A stretch of 64,000 nt of DNA, taken from contig NZ_JAKRNK010000001.1 of the NCBI RefSeq assembly GCF_022346885.1, positions 248,001 to 312,000 on the forward strand, written 5' to 3'. The DNA comes from Paenibacillus sp. ACRRX (lineage in GTDB: Bacteria > Bacillota > Bacilli > Paenibacillales > Paenibacillaceae). Positions within the stretch are counted from its first letter, which is position 1. Each line of letters begins with the position of its first letter. The position numbers and the translations under genes were made by a program. Shown piece by piece: positions 45,139-53,506 of this stretch. The notes under the pieces are model-generated. The model was not told where the DNA came from. It made no database searches and was given only the letters and a program-made list of their open reading frames with translations.

Positions 45139-45372
45139 TTACACTTCTTTAAAAGCGGACATCAGTTGCTCCCACTCTTCTTCATTGCCAACATAGTCAG
45201 ACTTAGGGAAGCGTCTGTTTACCCATGCCATCATCTCAGCCCGTGCAATAAAGTTGTGGCATTCCTCGCCCCATTGGTCTGATATTTCACGGAGAACGAT
45301 CTGGCGACCTTGAACTTCAACCGTCAGCATGTTCCAGTTGTCTTTCTTGTAAATTACATATTTCTTAGCCAT
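45139..45372 (-). CDS. Conserved small cytoplasmic protein, unknown function
   Basis: A 77-residue protein, acidic and aromatic-rich: MAKKYVIYKKDNWNMLTVEV, then EECHNFIARAEMMAWVNRRF and a Glu/Trp-rich C-terminus. It has no signal or membrane segment. GAGG appears upstream of the ATG. It is the first of a two-gene unit with the 59-aa membrane protein, divergent from the cold shock gene. I do not recognise a named domain. Confidence 0.7.
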   Translation of the reverse strand: MAKKYVIYKKDNWNMLTVEVQGRQIVLREISDQWGEECHNFIARAEMMAWVNRRFPKSDYVGNEEEWEQLMSAFKEV

Positions 45373-45512
45373 TCATTAAACCTCATTTCTGTGTTGCTGC
45401 AATCAGCCTGCATATAATGTAGAGCATCAACAAACTGCCCATTAAAGTTCATCATAACGCAGGGCATAATTGAAATCAAATGAAATAGCGGTAGTTACCG
45501 CAGGGCTGAAAT

Positions 45513-45541
45513 TTGCAATCGCTTAATCGCTCCAGTATAAT
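45513..45541 (+). promoter_or_regulatory. SigA-type promoter of the cold shock gene
   Basis: TTGCAA and TATAAT are separated by 17 bp and end 48 bp before the TTG start, leaving a short leader of about 40 nt with GAGGAGG. Confidence 0.8.
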
Positions 45542-45589
45542 GTGAATATTCGCCTGTTAAAGGTGATGAAGTAAGAGGAGGTTTTGACT

Positions 45590-45787
45590 TTGAAAGGTAC
45601 TGTTAAATGGTTTAACGCAGAGAAAGGCTATGGATTTATCCAAGCAGAAAACGGCGACGAATTGTTCGTTCATTTCTCCGCAATCGCAACTGATGGTTTT
45701 AAGTCTTTGGATGAAGGCCAAGCGGTTGAGTTTGATGTGACAGAAGGAAATCGTGGACCACAGGCGGCTAATGTCATTAAATTATAA
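45590..45787 (+). CDS. Cold shock protein (CspB/CspC-like)
   Basis: A 65-residue OB-fold protein: [20 protein letters not shown] (RNP1) and [10 protein letters not shown] (RNP2), the standard RNA/ssDNA-binding pair. The start is TTG at 45590, eight bases after GGAGG, giving the family length; the TTG at 45584 is too near the site. The protein acts as an RNA chaperone. A promoter and terminator bracket it as a single gene. Confidence 0.95.
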   Translation: MKGTVKWFNAEKGYGFIQAENGDELFVHFSAIATDGFKSLDEGQAVEFDVTEGNRGPQAANVIKL

Positions 45788-45842
45788 TGGTATCACCCGC
45801 TGAGGGACATCATTCATAAATAGTGCACAATAGCATCGCAGA

Positions 45843-45883
45843 AGCAGTTCTGTACCGTGACCCGGTCAGAACTGCTTTTTAGT
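45843..45883 (+). terminator. Terminator after the cold shock gene
   Basis: AAGCAGTTCTG and CAGAACTGCTT are followed by TTTTAG. The loop is 13 nt. It lies between convergent genes and is near the stop of the M20 gene. Confidence 0.85.
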
Positions 45884-45891
45884 ATACATAG

Positions 45892-47262
45892 CTATACGGA
45901 TTCGTCGTGTCCGTACTGCTGTAACAGACTGTAAAGAACGTCTGTACCAAATTCAATCGCTCTTGCAGGTACGCGTTCATCAGCAGCATGAATAAGGGAA
46001 GTGAACTGTAACTCTGCTGGAAGAGGCATAGGCAAGTAACCATAAGTCTGAATGCCAAGTTGAGCAAAGAAACGTCCGTCTGTTCCCCCTGGAAGCAGCA
46101 TCGGAACAGGGTGTGCTGCGGGATCAGCATCCTTTAGCAGGCGTGATAGCAGCGGGAATAGTCCCATATCGGGTAGAGATGCACCAGGATCATACTTGAT
46201 GACTTCCAATTCGATGTCCTGTCCGATGATGTTGTGCAGCTCGCTTATCAACTGTTCAGGCTTAAAACCTGGAAGCAGTCTGCCATCTAACTGCACAACG
46301 ATCATACTTGGCATGACATTAATCTTCTCGCCGCCCTGAACAATCGTAGCGTTAACGGTGTTATGCAGCAGCGGATCGAACAAACGGCCCTTGTCACCAA
46401 GTGCCTGCAGTACTTGGTTGGTTAGTCGTGGACGCAGCAGTTGACGCAGCACGGTGCCCGTTGGCCAAGACAGGGCATCCGCCATCGCATGAATCATATG
46501 TGCAGCAGCTGGTGTAACGTGGACAGGCCACTTTGCTCGTTGCAGTCGCAGCAGCATGTCAGCGAGCTTTGCCATGCTATTCGTTCCGCCATTTCCACTG
46601 AGGGAACCATGCCCGCCATCCCCTCGTATCGTAGCACGCAGCCAACATACTTGCTTCTCTGCAATCATGATCGGATACAATTTACGGTTTCCTACATATA
46701 ACGAGAATCCTCCAAATTCGCCAATTGCATACTTTACACCATCAAAAAGGTGAGGATGCTGCTCGACCAAATATTTGGCGCCATACTCACCGCCTGCTTC
46801 TTCATCGCTTACCACGAGTAATATCACATCACCTGCTAGGTAAGTTCCCTCTACATATGCGCGCATAAAGGCGGCAATCATCATAGCTAAGCCGCCCTTC
46901 ATGTCCAGCGCACCTCTACCCCAGACGAAACCATCTATCAATTGACCTTCGAACGGGTCTTGCGTCCATGTTTGATTATCAACACCAACAACGTCAACAT
47001 GTCCATATAACATGAGGGGAGGGGCCTTGCCGCTACCTTTAATACGTGCGATCAAATTAGGTCGCTCATTGTCAGAAGCAATAATGCAGCAGGGAATTCC
47101 AATATTCTCGAGAATAGTTCGGATATAGTCAATACAGGCTGCTTCATGGCCAGGCGGGTTGGAGGTATTAAATGAAATTAATTGCTGAAGTAGTTGTACG
47201 GGATAACGCTGGATTTGTTGGTCCTCTGATCGGGACCTGTTCAGATGAGGTGCAAGTTTCAT
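45892..47262 (-). CDS. M20 family metallopeptidase (ArgE/DapE/CPG2-like)
   Basis: A 456-residue cytoplasmic enzyme. PLMLYGHVDVVGV and GRGALDMKGGLAMM hold the first metal ligands, LLVVSDEEAGGEYGAKYL the catalytic Glu, and PGGTDGRFF plus SLIHAADERV the later ligands. ATG follows GGGGGG. Length and the inserted lid domain fit carboxypeptidase/deacetylase-type M20 enzymes; the substrate could be N-acyl amino acids or dipeptides. Confidence 0.9.
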   Translation of the reverse strand: MKLAPHLNRSRSEDQQIQRYPVQLLQQLISFNTSNPPGHEAACIDYIRTILENIGIPCCIIASDNERPNLIARIKGSGKAPPLMLYGHVDVVGVDNQTWTQDPFEGQLIDGFVWGRGALDMKGGLAMMIAAFMRAYVEGTYLAGDVILLVVSDEEAGGEYGAKYLVEQHPHLFDGVKYAIGEFGGFSLYVGNRKLYPIMIAEKQVCWLRATIRGDGGHGSLSGNGGTNSMAKLADMLLRLQRAKWPVHVTPAAAHMIHAMADALSWPTGTVLRQLLRPRLTNQVLQALGDKGRLFDPLLHNTVNATIVQGGEKINVMPSMIVVQLDGRLLPGFKPEQLISELHNIIGQDIELEVIKYDPGASLPDMGLFPLLSRLLKDADPAAHPVPMLLPGGTDGRFFAQLGIQTYGYLPMPLPAELQFTSLIHAADERVPARAIEFGTDVLYSLLQQYGHDESV

Positions 47263-47343
47263 AAGGAATCCCCCCGTTATCTAGATAAAAGACAGAACGG
47301 ATGTCGTTGATAGCAGGCTTACCAATGAAATTAACTAAGGATA

Positions 47344-47372
47344 GTACAGCCAAGGAAATTCCCTGGCTGTAT
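47344..47372 (-). terminator. Stem-loop after the nitroreductase gene
   Basis: TACAGCCA and TGGCTGTA pair with a short AT-rich loop and one inner mismatch. The T run is poor, so it is a weak candidate. Confidence 0.4.
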
Positions 47373-47386
47373 GGAGTAGAGGTAAA

Positions 47387-48034
47387 TTAATGTACGATCG
47401 TTAAAATATCTTCGACAGGCTTCCGTGCAAGCTTGGCAGGTGTATCAGTAGGGAAGCCAAGGGAAAGAACCATATTAATGGTACGACTTTCGTCTATCTG
47501 AAGCAGATCTTTAATACGCTGCTCAGCAAGCAGCACAGGTCCCGTCATTGGGCACGTTGCCATACCACGAGCATAAGCAGCCAGCATGAGATTCTGAACA
47601 GCTAAGCAGCTGCTCTTGATCCCTTCTTCTTCCCAGACTGAGTTCGGAACCAACTCAATAGGGTCAAAGATCTTTTCACGAAACTTTGACGTATAGGGCG
47701 TTGCAAGACAAATAATTAAAGCCGGTGCGCCTGAAAAGGCAGTCGCGTAGGGTCCAAATGATTTCACCAGCATGCGTGCTTCTCTCGTTAAGCCCTTGGC
47801 TTCAGCAGCTTGCGCTCGTTCGTGCAAGGCATCCCAAGTTAACGATTCAATCTGCTTGATGATCTCGGTGTTCAGAATCGCGATAAATTCCCATGTCTGT
47901 GAATTCGTATCGCTTGGTGCGTAGCGGGCGCAGTCGATCAATTCCCGTACATCTTCTTCGGTAACACGCTGCTCTGTATAATGACGTACGCTTCGTCGTC
48001 CATGAATAATATCTTTAAACGCATTGTAATGCAT
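47387..48034 (-). CDS. Nitroreductase family FMN-dependent protein
   Basis: About 215 residues. GRRSVRHYTEQRVTEEDVRE is the FMN-binding N-terminus and CARYAPSDTNSQTWEFIAI the second flavin contact. AAYARGMATCPMTGP and LSLGFPTDTPAK are the later family segments. These enzymes reduce nitroaromatics, quinones or other acceptors with NAD(P)H. The ATG at 48034 with GAGAGGA upstream is preferred over 48070. Single gene, in the same direction as the M20 and MFS genes. Confidence 0.9.
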   Translation of the reverse strand: MHYNAFKDIIHGRRSVRHYTEQRVTEEDVRELIDCARYAPSDTNSQTWEFIAILNTEIIKQIESLTWDALHERAQAAEAKGLTREARMLVKSFGPYATAFSGAPALIICLATPYTSKFREKIFDPIELVPNSVWEEEGIKSSCLAVQNLMLAAYARGMATCPMTGPVLLAEQRIKDLLQIDESRTINMVLSLGFPTDTPAKLARKPVEDILTIVH

Positions 48035-48193
48035 ACACTTAATCGTCCTCTCACGGTGAAATGACGTCACAATTTAATAATAATTAAGACCAAGTACTAA
48101 GACCTACTAATATTATATCCGAGCGGCATAAAAATGCAATTGGTTCTATGCATAGCTTAGCTGCGAACATATAAGCTGGGTAATTAACAGCAG

Positions 48194-49372
48194 CTATGGT
48201 CTGCTATGCAAGCCTCGATTGCTTCGTGCGGAATACCAAGTAAGAAGGGTGAATCCGACAAACGCGCTTGCAGCAAAACAGGCAGCCACAAAATAGACGA
48301 TGTCTTTACCATAAGATTGAAGCAAAGGACCTCCGATTGTGCCACTGAGCAGTCCTGCCAAGCTTGACCATACTATTGTATAAATGGCCATGCCTGTTGC
48401 TCGATATTCCTCTGGAATAACTCGGTTCAAATATCGCACAGCTACAAAGTAAAAGATTGCAAACGTAATACTATGCAGTAATTGAGTGCTCATCAACCAC
48501 AATGGATTCTGAATTAGTCCCGCCAGCAGCAGGCGAATGACGTATAATACTGCTGATAACGCTAACAAAGGCAGTTCTTTGAAACGCTCACCATAAGCAT
48601 TAAGTAGAAAGAACATCGGGATCTCGCTGACTGCAGATATCATCCAGGCATATCCGACCAATGACTCGCTCCCGCCCAACATCACAATAGATAAGCCAAG
48701 AAAAGCTTCATTTAATCGATGTGCAACTGCCAGCAGCAGGGCACACAACAGAAACATCATGACCTCGCGCTGCTTCAAAATGTTCCATAAGCCACCGAAC
48801 TCCATCTTCTTGACGGAGGCGCGCTTATCAGCAACTGTAAAAGCCAATGCAAGCGAGAGCAGGCTTAGCCCGAACACGACATATATCGTATAGGATGCGC
48901 CCAGCTTGCCAATCAGAAAGCCAAATACGAGTGCAGATACTGCAAAGCCAATTGATCCGAACACTCGAATACCAATGAAGCTGCGTCCTTGCATTTGTGT
49001 GGTTACTATGGATAAGCTATCCGTCAAGGGATATATCGGATAAAAGAAAAAGTTAAACGCACACAGCAGAACAATCACAGCACCATAAGAGGAAGCCAGT
49101 CCAAGCAGCAGGGTCATAGCGGTCTGTGCAGCTAACAGAATGAGAAGAACTTTTTTAATTGTCTGCATGCGGTCGCTTGTGACGCCCCACATAAAGTTTG
49201 ATACAATACTAATAAGTGGACCTAACGAATACAGAAAGCCGATCTGGGTGCTTGAGAACCCAAGAGACTTAAAGTACAAGGGCATGTACGAGATAATTAC
49301 CGCAGATGTCATAAAGATTGCGAATGAATAGGCGCGCAGAGCGGTTGTCTCTCGACGATGCTGACTGGTCAT
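48194..49372 (-). CDS. MFS transporter (MFS_1-like / nucleoside H+ symporter-like group)
   Basis: A 392-residue protein with twelve predicted spans. YFKSLGFSSTQIGFLYSLGP is typical of the LacY/PucC-like MFS_1-like group found in Bacillus and Paenibacillus. FMWGVTSDRMQTIKKVLL is the loop 2-3 motif. The sequence is otherwise nonspecific. Start ATG at 49372 with AAGGAGTT. Substrate unknown. Confidence 0.85.
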   Translation of the reverse strand: MTSQHRRETTALRAYSFAIFMTSAVIISYMPLYFKSLGFSSTQIGFLYSLGPLISIVSNFMWGVTSDRMQTIKKVLLILLAAQTAMTLLLGLASSYGAVIVLLCAFNFFFYPIYPLTDSLSIVTTQMQGRSFIGIRVFGSIGFAVSALVFGFLIGKLGASYTIYVVFGLSLLSLALAFTVADKRASVKKMEFGGLWNILKQREVMMFLLCALLLAVAHRLNEAFLGLSIVMLGGSESLVGYAWMISAVSEIPMFFLLNAYGERFKELPLLALSAVLYVIRLLLAGLIQNPLWLMSTQLLHSITFAIFYFVAVRYLNRVIPEEYRATGMAIYTIVWSSLAGLLSGTIGGPLLQSYGKDIVYFVAACFAASAFVGFTLLTWYSARSNRGLHSRP

Positions 49373-49615
49373 GATGCATAACTCCTTCCAACCTCGCTCA
49401 CACTTGTAAATACGAGATACGGTGATGCAGGTATAAGAATAATATGGTATGAGATTAGTCGTATTTCATATATAAAATATGGTTTAGTATAACATGGTTC
49501 TGAAAGATGGAATAGCGGGACGAATGTTGTTGGATGGCTGTATGAATTTACGATATGGATATGAAATATAAAAGGCCGTATGGATCTTGCTGTGTTAGAG
49601 GGGAGCATTAGAGGT

Positions 49616-49933
49616 ATGGATAATGAACACTTTGTATGGAATGAACGCTTGGGTATTCATACGCCTTTGCTGCATTGTCCTTGGGAGTCACTGGACATCG
49701 AAGCGCAGAGTCAGATCTTGTCTCAATGGGAAGGGATTCGCGGGCGAATTCCAGAACGTATCAAGCAATTGGAACGTATTATTGTTGCGAAGCAAGAAGC
49801 GTTATACGATGAGGATGACTTTGCACAGTCCTGCCAACTGAATAGCGAGATTGCGGAGCATGCCAGCATGATTACCGATCTGCATTTGTGGTATCGCACA
49901 CAGCAGGACGTAGATGTCAAAATGCACCATTGA
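49616..49933 (+). CDS. Conserved hypothetical protein (105 aa)
   Basis: Soluble and alpha-helical, with GRIPERIKQLERIIVAKQEA and a following acidic helical region suggesting a short coiled coil. The N-terminus MDNEHFVWNERLGIHTPLLH is aromatic. The start is ATG at 49616 with GGGGAG ten bases upstream; the frame opens at 49580 but without a site. Divergent from the MFS gene. No family is recognised. Confidence 0.7.
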   Translation: MDNEHFVWNERLGIHTPLLHCPWESLDIEAQSQILSQWEGIRGRIPERIKQLERIIVAKQEALYDEDDFAQSCQLNSEIAEHASMITDLHLWYRTQQDVDVKMHH

Positions 49934-50034
49934 ATAGAACGTTTGTGCAATCTGTCACTTCGTAATATAATAGTTTTTGGCTAAAATGAGAACATCAACA
50001 CAACCACGAATAGCGTGTAGAACGGAGGCTGTCA

Positions 50035-51117
50035 TTGGACCGTCAGAGGCAGTATCGAAAAGGTGCGCCACAAGAACCTGTTCGATTAATGTACCGCGTA
50101 TATAAATACATATTGCCGGAAGTTCGGTCCGAGCTTGCCAGATGGACGCAGCACGCCCATTCGATTCCCGATGATGAATTGAAGAGACAAGCATTGGCAA
50201 GCATCGCGACCAAGCAATTCCATTGCGAAGGTGGCGCTGTGTATGCTGCTCCTTATATGAATCAGCGTCAGGTGTTGATTCCGCTTATTGTAGCATTTCA
50301 GACGATCAGCGATTATTTGGACAATTTGTGTGATCGCAGCACCTCTCTTGACCCGGAGGACTTTAGACTACTGCATCAATCGATGCTGGATGCCGTTCAG
50401 CCTGAAGGGCAGTTGGCTGATTATTATGCGCTGCGTGAGGAACAAGATGACGGTGGATATTTACACGCATTAGTCAAGCAGTGCCGAACTTGCATTTCTC
50501 AATTACCAGGTTATGAATCTGTACGTCATGAACTTGTTCCGCTTGTTCGTATGTACACCGAATTGCAAATATACAAGCATATCCATCGTAATGATCGGGA
50601 GGCAGCCCTGCTGAACTGGTGGGAGCCATATGCGTCCCGTTATGCCGAGATTGAATGGAATGAGTTTGCGGCTGCTACAGGTTCGACGTTGGGGATGTTC
50701 CAACTGTTTGCAGTGGCAGTGAATGAAGATGCAGATGAAGGACAAGCCCGGTTGATTCGCAGCGCTTATTTTCCTTATGTAAATGGTCTTCACATTTTAC
50801 TTGATTATTTAATTGATCAAGAAGAGGACCGTATCGGGGGAGATTTGAATTTCTGCAATTATTACGAGAATAATGACGCTGTTATCCGTCGCATTGAGTA
50901 TTTCGCGAACACCGCAATTGAGCGTGTGGAACAGCTTGAAAATCCACGTTTCCATCGGATGATCATAGAAGGGCTGCTTGCTCTTTATTTGTCCGATCCG
51001 AAAGTGCGCGAACAAAAAGAAGTGCTTAACGTTTCCAAGCGGCTGATGAAGGGTAGTCCTTTAATGAGGCTTTTCTTCTGGATCAACAGTCGCTGGATTC
51101 GCAAACATATGTATTAG
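50035..51117 (+). CDS. ytpB: Tetraprenyl-beta-curcumene synthase, YtpB family (DUF2600)
   Basis: A 360-residue cytoplasmic protein of the YtpB terpene synthase class. The acidic region VAFQTISDYLDNLCDRSTSL is its substrate/Mg2+-binding segment, and HILLDYLIDQEEDRIGGDLN is a second Asp-rich motif. B. subtilis YtpB converts a heptaprenyl diphosphate to tetraprenyl-beta-curcumene, the precursor of sesquarterpenes. TTG start at 50035 with GGAGG six bases before. pfkA follows 27 bp on and may be co-transcribed. Confidence 0.92.
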   Translation: MDRQRQYRKGAPQEPVRLMYRVYKYILPEVRSELARWTQHAHSIPDDELKRQALASIATKQFHCEGGAVYAAPYMNQRQVLIPLIVAFQTISDYLDNLCDRSTSLDPEDFRLLHQSMLDAVQPEGQLADYYALREEQDDGGYLHALVKQCRTCISQLPGYESVRHELVPLVRMYTELQIYKHIHRNDREAALLNWWEPYASRYAEIEWNEFAAATGSTLGMFQLFAVAVNEDADEGQARLIRSAYFPYVNGLHILLDYLIDQEEDRIGGDLNFCNYYENNDAVIRRIEYFANTAIERVEQLENPRFHRMIIEGLLALYLSDPKVREQKEVLNVSKRLMKGSPLMRLFFWINSRWIRKHMY

Positions 51118-51144
51118 ACTAGAGGATACGAGGGAGGAAACATC

Positions 51145-52116
51145 ATGTCTGCTGTTAAAAAAATTGCCGTTCTTACGAGCGGGGGAGACTCTCAAGGGAT
51201 GAACGCTGCTATTCGCGCTGTTGTGCGTACCGCTTTGTACCACGGTATCGAGGTATATGGGGTTCAGCGGGGCTACCAAGGTTTGCTTAACAATGATATT
51301 AGACAAATGGACATTCGCAGCGTAGGGGATATCATTCAGCGCGGAGGTACAATTCTACAATCAGCACGTTGCCAAGAGTTCCGCACAGCGGAAGGTCAGG
51401 AGAAGGGTGCAGAGATTCTTCGCTCTCATGGTATTGATGGACTTATCGTTATCGGTGGTGATGGTTCCTACCAAGGTGCCAACAAGTTAAGCAAACTTGG
51501 TATCAAAACAATGGGACTTCCAGGTACAATTGACAATGATATTTCGTTTACAGACTTTACGATCGGATTTGATACGGCCGTAAGTGTAGTTGTAGACGCA
51601 GTTAACAAGCTTCGTGATACGATGAGCTCTCACGAGCGTTCTTCTGTTGTCGAGGTTATGGGTCGTCATTGTGGCGACATCGCATTGTATGCGGGTCTTG
51701 CCAGTGGTGCTGAATCAATCCTTGTGCCAGAAGTGCCGTTCAGCATTGACGAGGTGTCTCAACGTATGAAGTACAACTTCGATTGCGGCAAACGCCATAG
51801 CATTGTACTTGTTGCAGAGGGCGTGGGCAAAGGTGAAGATATTTGCAACGGCATCATCGAACGTGTACCTTCGATTGAACCACGTGTTACGGTACTAGGC
51901 CACATTCAACGTGGCGGCGCGCCGACACCGGCTGACCGTATTTTGGCAAGCCGCTTGGGCGACTTTGCTGTACGAAGCTTGATGGAAGGTATCTCTGGCA
52001 AAGGCTGTGGTATCATTAACGGTCAATTGGTTGCAACCGACATTGATCTTGTTGTTAATACAAAGAAAGAGTTTAATATGGAATTGTATGAGCTTGCGAC
52101 ACGCCTGTCTCAGTAG
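51145..52116 (+). CDS. pfkA: ATP-dependent 6-phosphofructokinase
   Basis: A 323-residue glycolytic enzyme. AVLTSGGDSQGMNAAIRAVV is the ATP-binding loop, with Gln where many families have Pro. LIVIGGDGSYQGANKLS and GLPGTIDNDISFTDFTIGFD carry the catalytic Asp (TIDND). VVEVMGRHCGDIALYAG and VLGHIQRGGAPTPADRIL are the fructose-6-phosphate site. GGAGGAAAC precedes the ATG. No pyruvate kinase gene (pyk) follows, unlike in B. subtilis; a terminator ends the unit. Confidence 0.97.
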   Translation: MSAVKKIAVLTSGGDSQGMNAAIRAVVRTALYHGIEVYGVQRGYQGLLNNDIRQMDIRSVGDIIQRGGTILQSARCQEFRTAEGQEKGAEILRSHGIDGLIVIGGDGSYQGANKLSKLGIKTMGLPGTIDNDISFTDFTIGFDTAVSVVVDAVNKLRDTMSSHERSSVVEVMGRHCGDIALYAGLASGAESILVPEVPFSIDEVSQRMKYNFDCGKRHSIVLVAEGVGKGEDICNGIIERVPSIEPRVTVLGHIQRGGAPTPADRILASRLGDFAVRSLMEGISGKGCGIINGQLVATDIDLVVNTKKEFNMELYELATRLSQ

Positions 52117-52147
52117 TTGATTCGTATTACATTCCATATAAATAAGC

Positions 52148-52184
52148 AAGCCGTTTCCTGTTGTAGGCAGGGAACGGCTTTTCT
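52148..52184 (+). terminator. Terminator after pfkA
   Basis: AAGCCGTTTCCTG pairs with CAGGGAACGGCTT and TTTTC follows. Confidence 0.88.
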
Positions 52185-52323
52185 ATTAAATTATGATAAG
52201 TTCCGTTCATTCGGACGAGATGGGAAGCATTTAAGTGCTCATACCTCTATGAAAACTATGAGAACAAAGTTGTATGGGGAATGATCTAGGCATTAACGAT
52301 TTGCTGTATTATTAAATGGAAGT

Positions 52324-52376
52324 ATAAAAAAAGAACTGCCTAGTCGTCATTAATGGTGACGTAACAGGCAGCTCTT
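52324..52376 (-). terminator. Terminator after the YitT-like gene
   Basis: On the minus strand AGAGCTGCCT pairs with AGGCAGTTCT at the base of a long hairpin (inner stem TTACGTCACCAT/ATGACGA), followed by TTTTTTT. Confidence 0.85.
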
Positions 52377-52408
52377 ATGTGTGTGGTAATAATACTTATG
52401 TATGTAAT

Positions 52409-53236
52409 CTAAGTATGTTTAGGTCTTCGGAAGTTACCCATAATCCCAACCGTTTCTACAATATTCACAAAAGCTTTGGGATCAGCCTCTTTAATAACGC
52501 GCTTCAGATCCTGTAATTCATACCGCGTTGTCACGGTCATCAACATGTCTCGCTCAATTTCAGAAAATGCGCCGCGTGTTTTAATGACGGTAATACCATG
52601 AGGCAGGCTTAACATTTTCTCCAATAGTAAATCTTTGTTGCCTGTAATGATATATACAGTGACCTTATAGTGGTTAATATAAATGGTGTCCATCACTTTA
52701 CCTGTAGTGAAAATCGAAACCATGGAGTACAGTGCTAATTCCCAGCTTTGCGTTAGCATGCCATGGGTGAGGATAACCATTGCATTCAGGGATACCGATA
52801 CGGTGCTAATTGGAAAGTCATGAAATTTGGTAACGATAGCACCTATGATGTCGAAACCGCCTGACGATCCTCCTACTCGGAGTGACAATCCGCTTCCGAT
52901 CCCAACAAATGTACCTCCAAATACAGCAGCAAGCAGCGGTTCTTTGGAGATGGATACAACAGGTATGATGGAGATGAACAAAGTAGTCGATACTACGCTT
53001 AGCATGCTATATGTAACAAACCGTCGTCCAAGAATGAACCATCCCCAGATGATCAACGGCACATTAAATGCGAAATAAAGGATGCTGATATTCCATTTTG
53101 TAAAATAACTTGTAATCATGGATACACCGGATACGCCCCCACTCAAGAAGTGGTGCGGAACGAGAAACAGGTTAAAAGCAGAAGCAATAAGTGCGCCTCC
53201 AATAATGATTACGAAGCATTCGAGCAGTCTTTTCAA
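52409..53236 (-). CDS. YitT family membrane protein (DUF161 + DUF2179)
   Basis: A 275-residue protein. About five to six membrane spans cover residues 1-175 (IIIGGALIASAFNLFLVPHH, SGGVSGVSMITSYF). The C-terminal cytosolic DUF2179 domain follows (LPHGITVIKTRGAFSEIERD; LKRVIKEADPKAFVNIVET). Function is unknown; paralogues are numerous in Bacillales. The start is TTG at 53236 with GGGGTGA upstream. Confidence 0.9.
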   Translation of the reverse strand: MKRLLECFVIIIGGALIASAFNLFLVPHHFLSGGVSGVSMITSYFTKWNISILYFAFNVPLIIWGWFILGRRFVTYSMLSVVSTTLFISIIPVVSISKEPLLAAVFGGTFVGIGSGLSLRVGGSSGGFDIIGAIVTKFHDFPISTVSVSLNAMVILTHGMLTQSWELALYSMVSIFTTGKVMDTIYINHYKVTVYIITGNKDLLLEKMLSLPHGITVIKTRGAFSEIERDMLMTVTTRYELQDLKRVIKEADPKAFVNIVETVGIMGNFRRPKHT

Positions 53237-53297
53237 ACCATTTCACCCCAAAATGTAGGAATAATGAGTTCCTTACTGGTATTCCTCGTTATGATTG

Positions 53298-53306
53298 TGT
53301 TATAAT
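53298..53306 (+). promoter_or_regulatory. Extended -10 promoter candidate for the helicase gene
   Basis: TGTTATAAT (TG-N-TATAAT) lies 200 bp before the TTG start. A long untranslated leader of about 190 nt would result, as is common for cold-inducible DEAD-box genes (inference). Confidence 0.45.
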
Positions 53307-53506
53307 GTGTTGGATATTCTTGAGTATGCTTTTTTTTCTGAAATGTACACATGAACGAACTAGCGGGGGAAACGATTCCGTATTCCACCTCGCATTGTAT
53401 ATGATGAGACGGCCGGCCCGATGTGCCATTCGTCACCAATTGATCACGCTACTTAAGAATACAGATATGGCTGTGGATTGTCCACAATGAAGGAGCTTGA
53501 ATAATT

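Noticed and set aside
51160-51210. Gln in the PfkA nucleotide loop (GGDSQGMN) as a possible inactivating change
   Set aside because: Catalytic and substrate residues are otherwise intact, and I believe this variant is usual in Paenibacillus PfkA.
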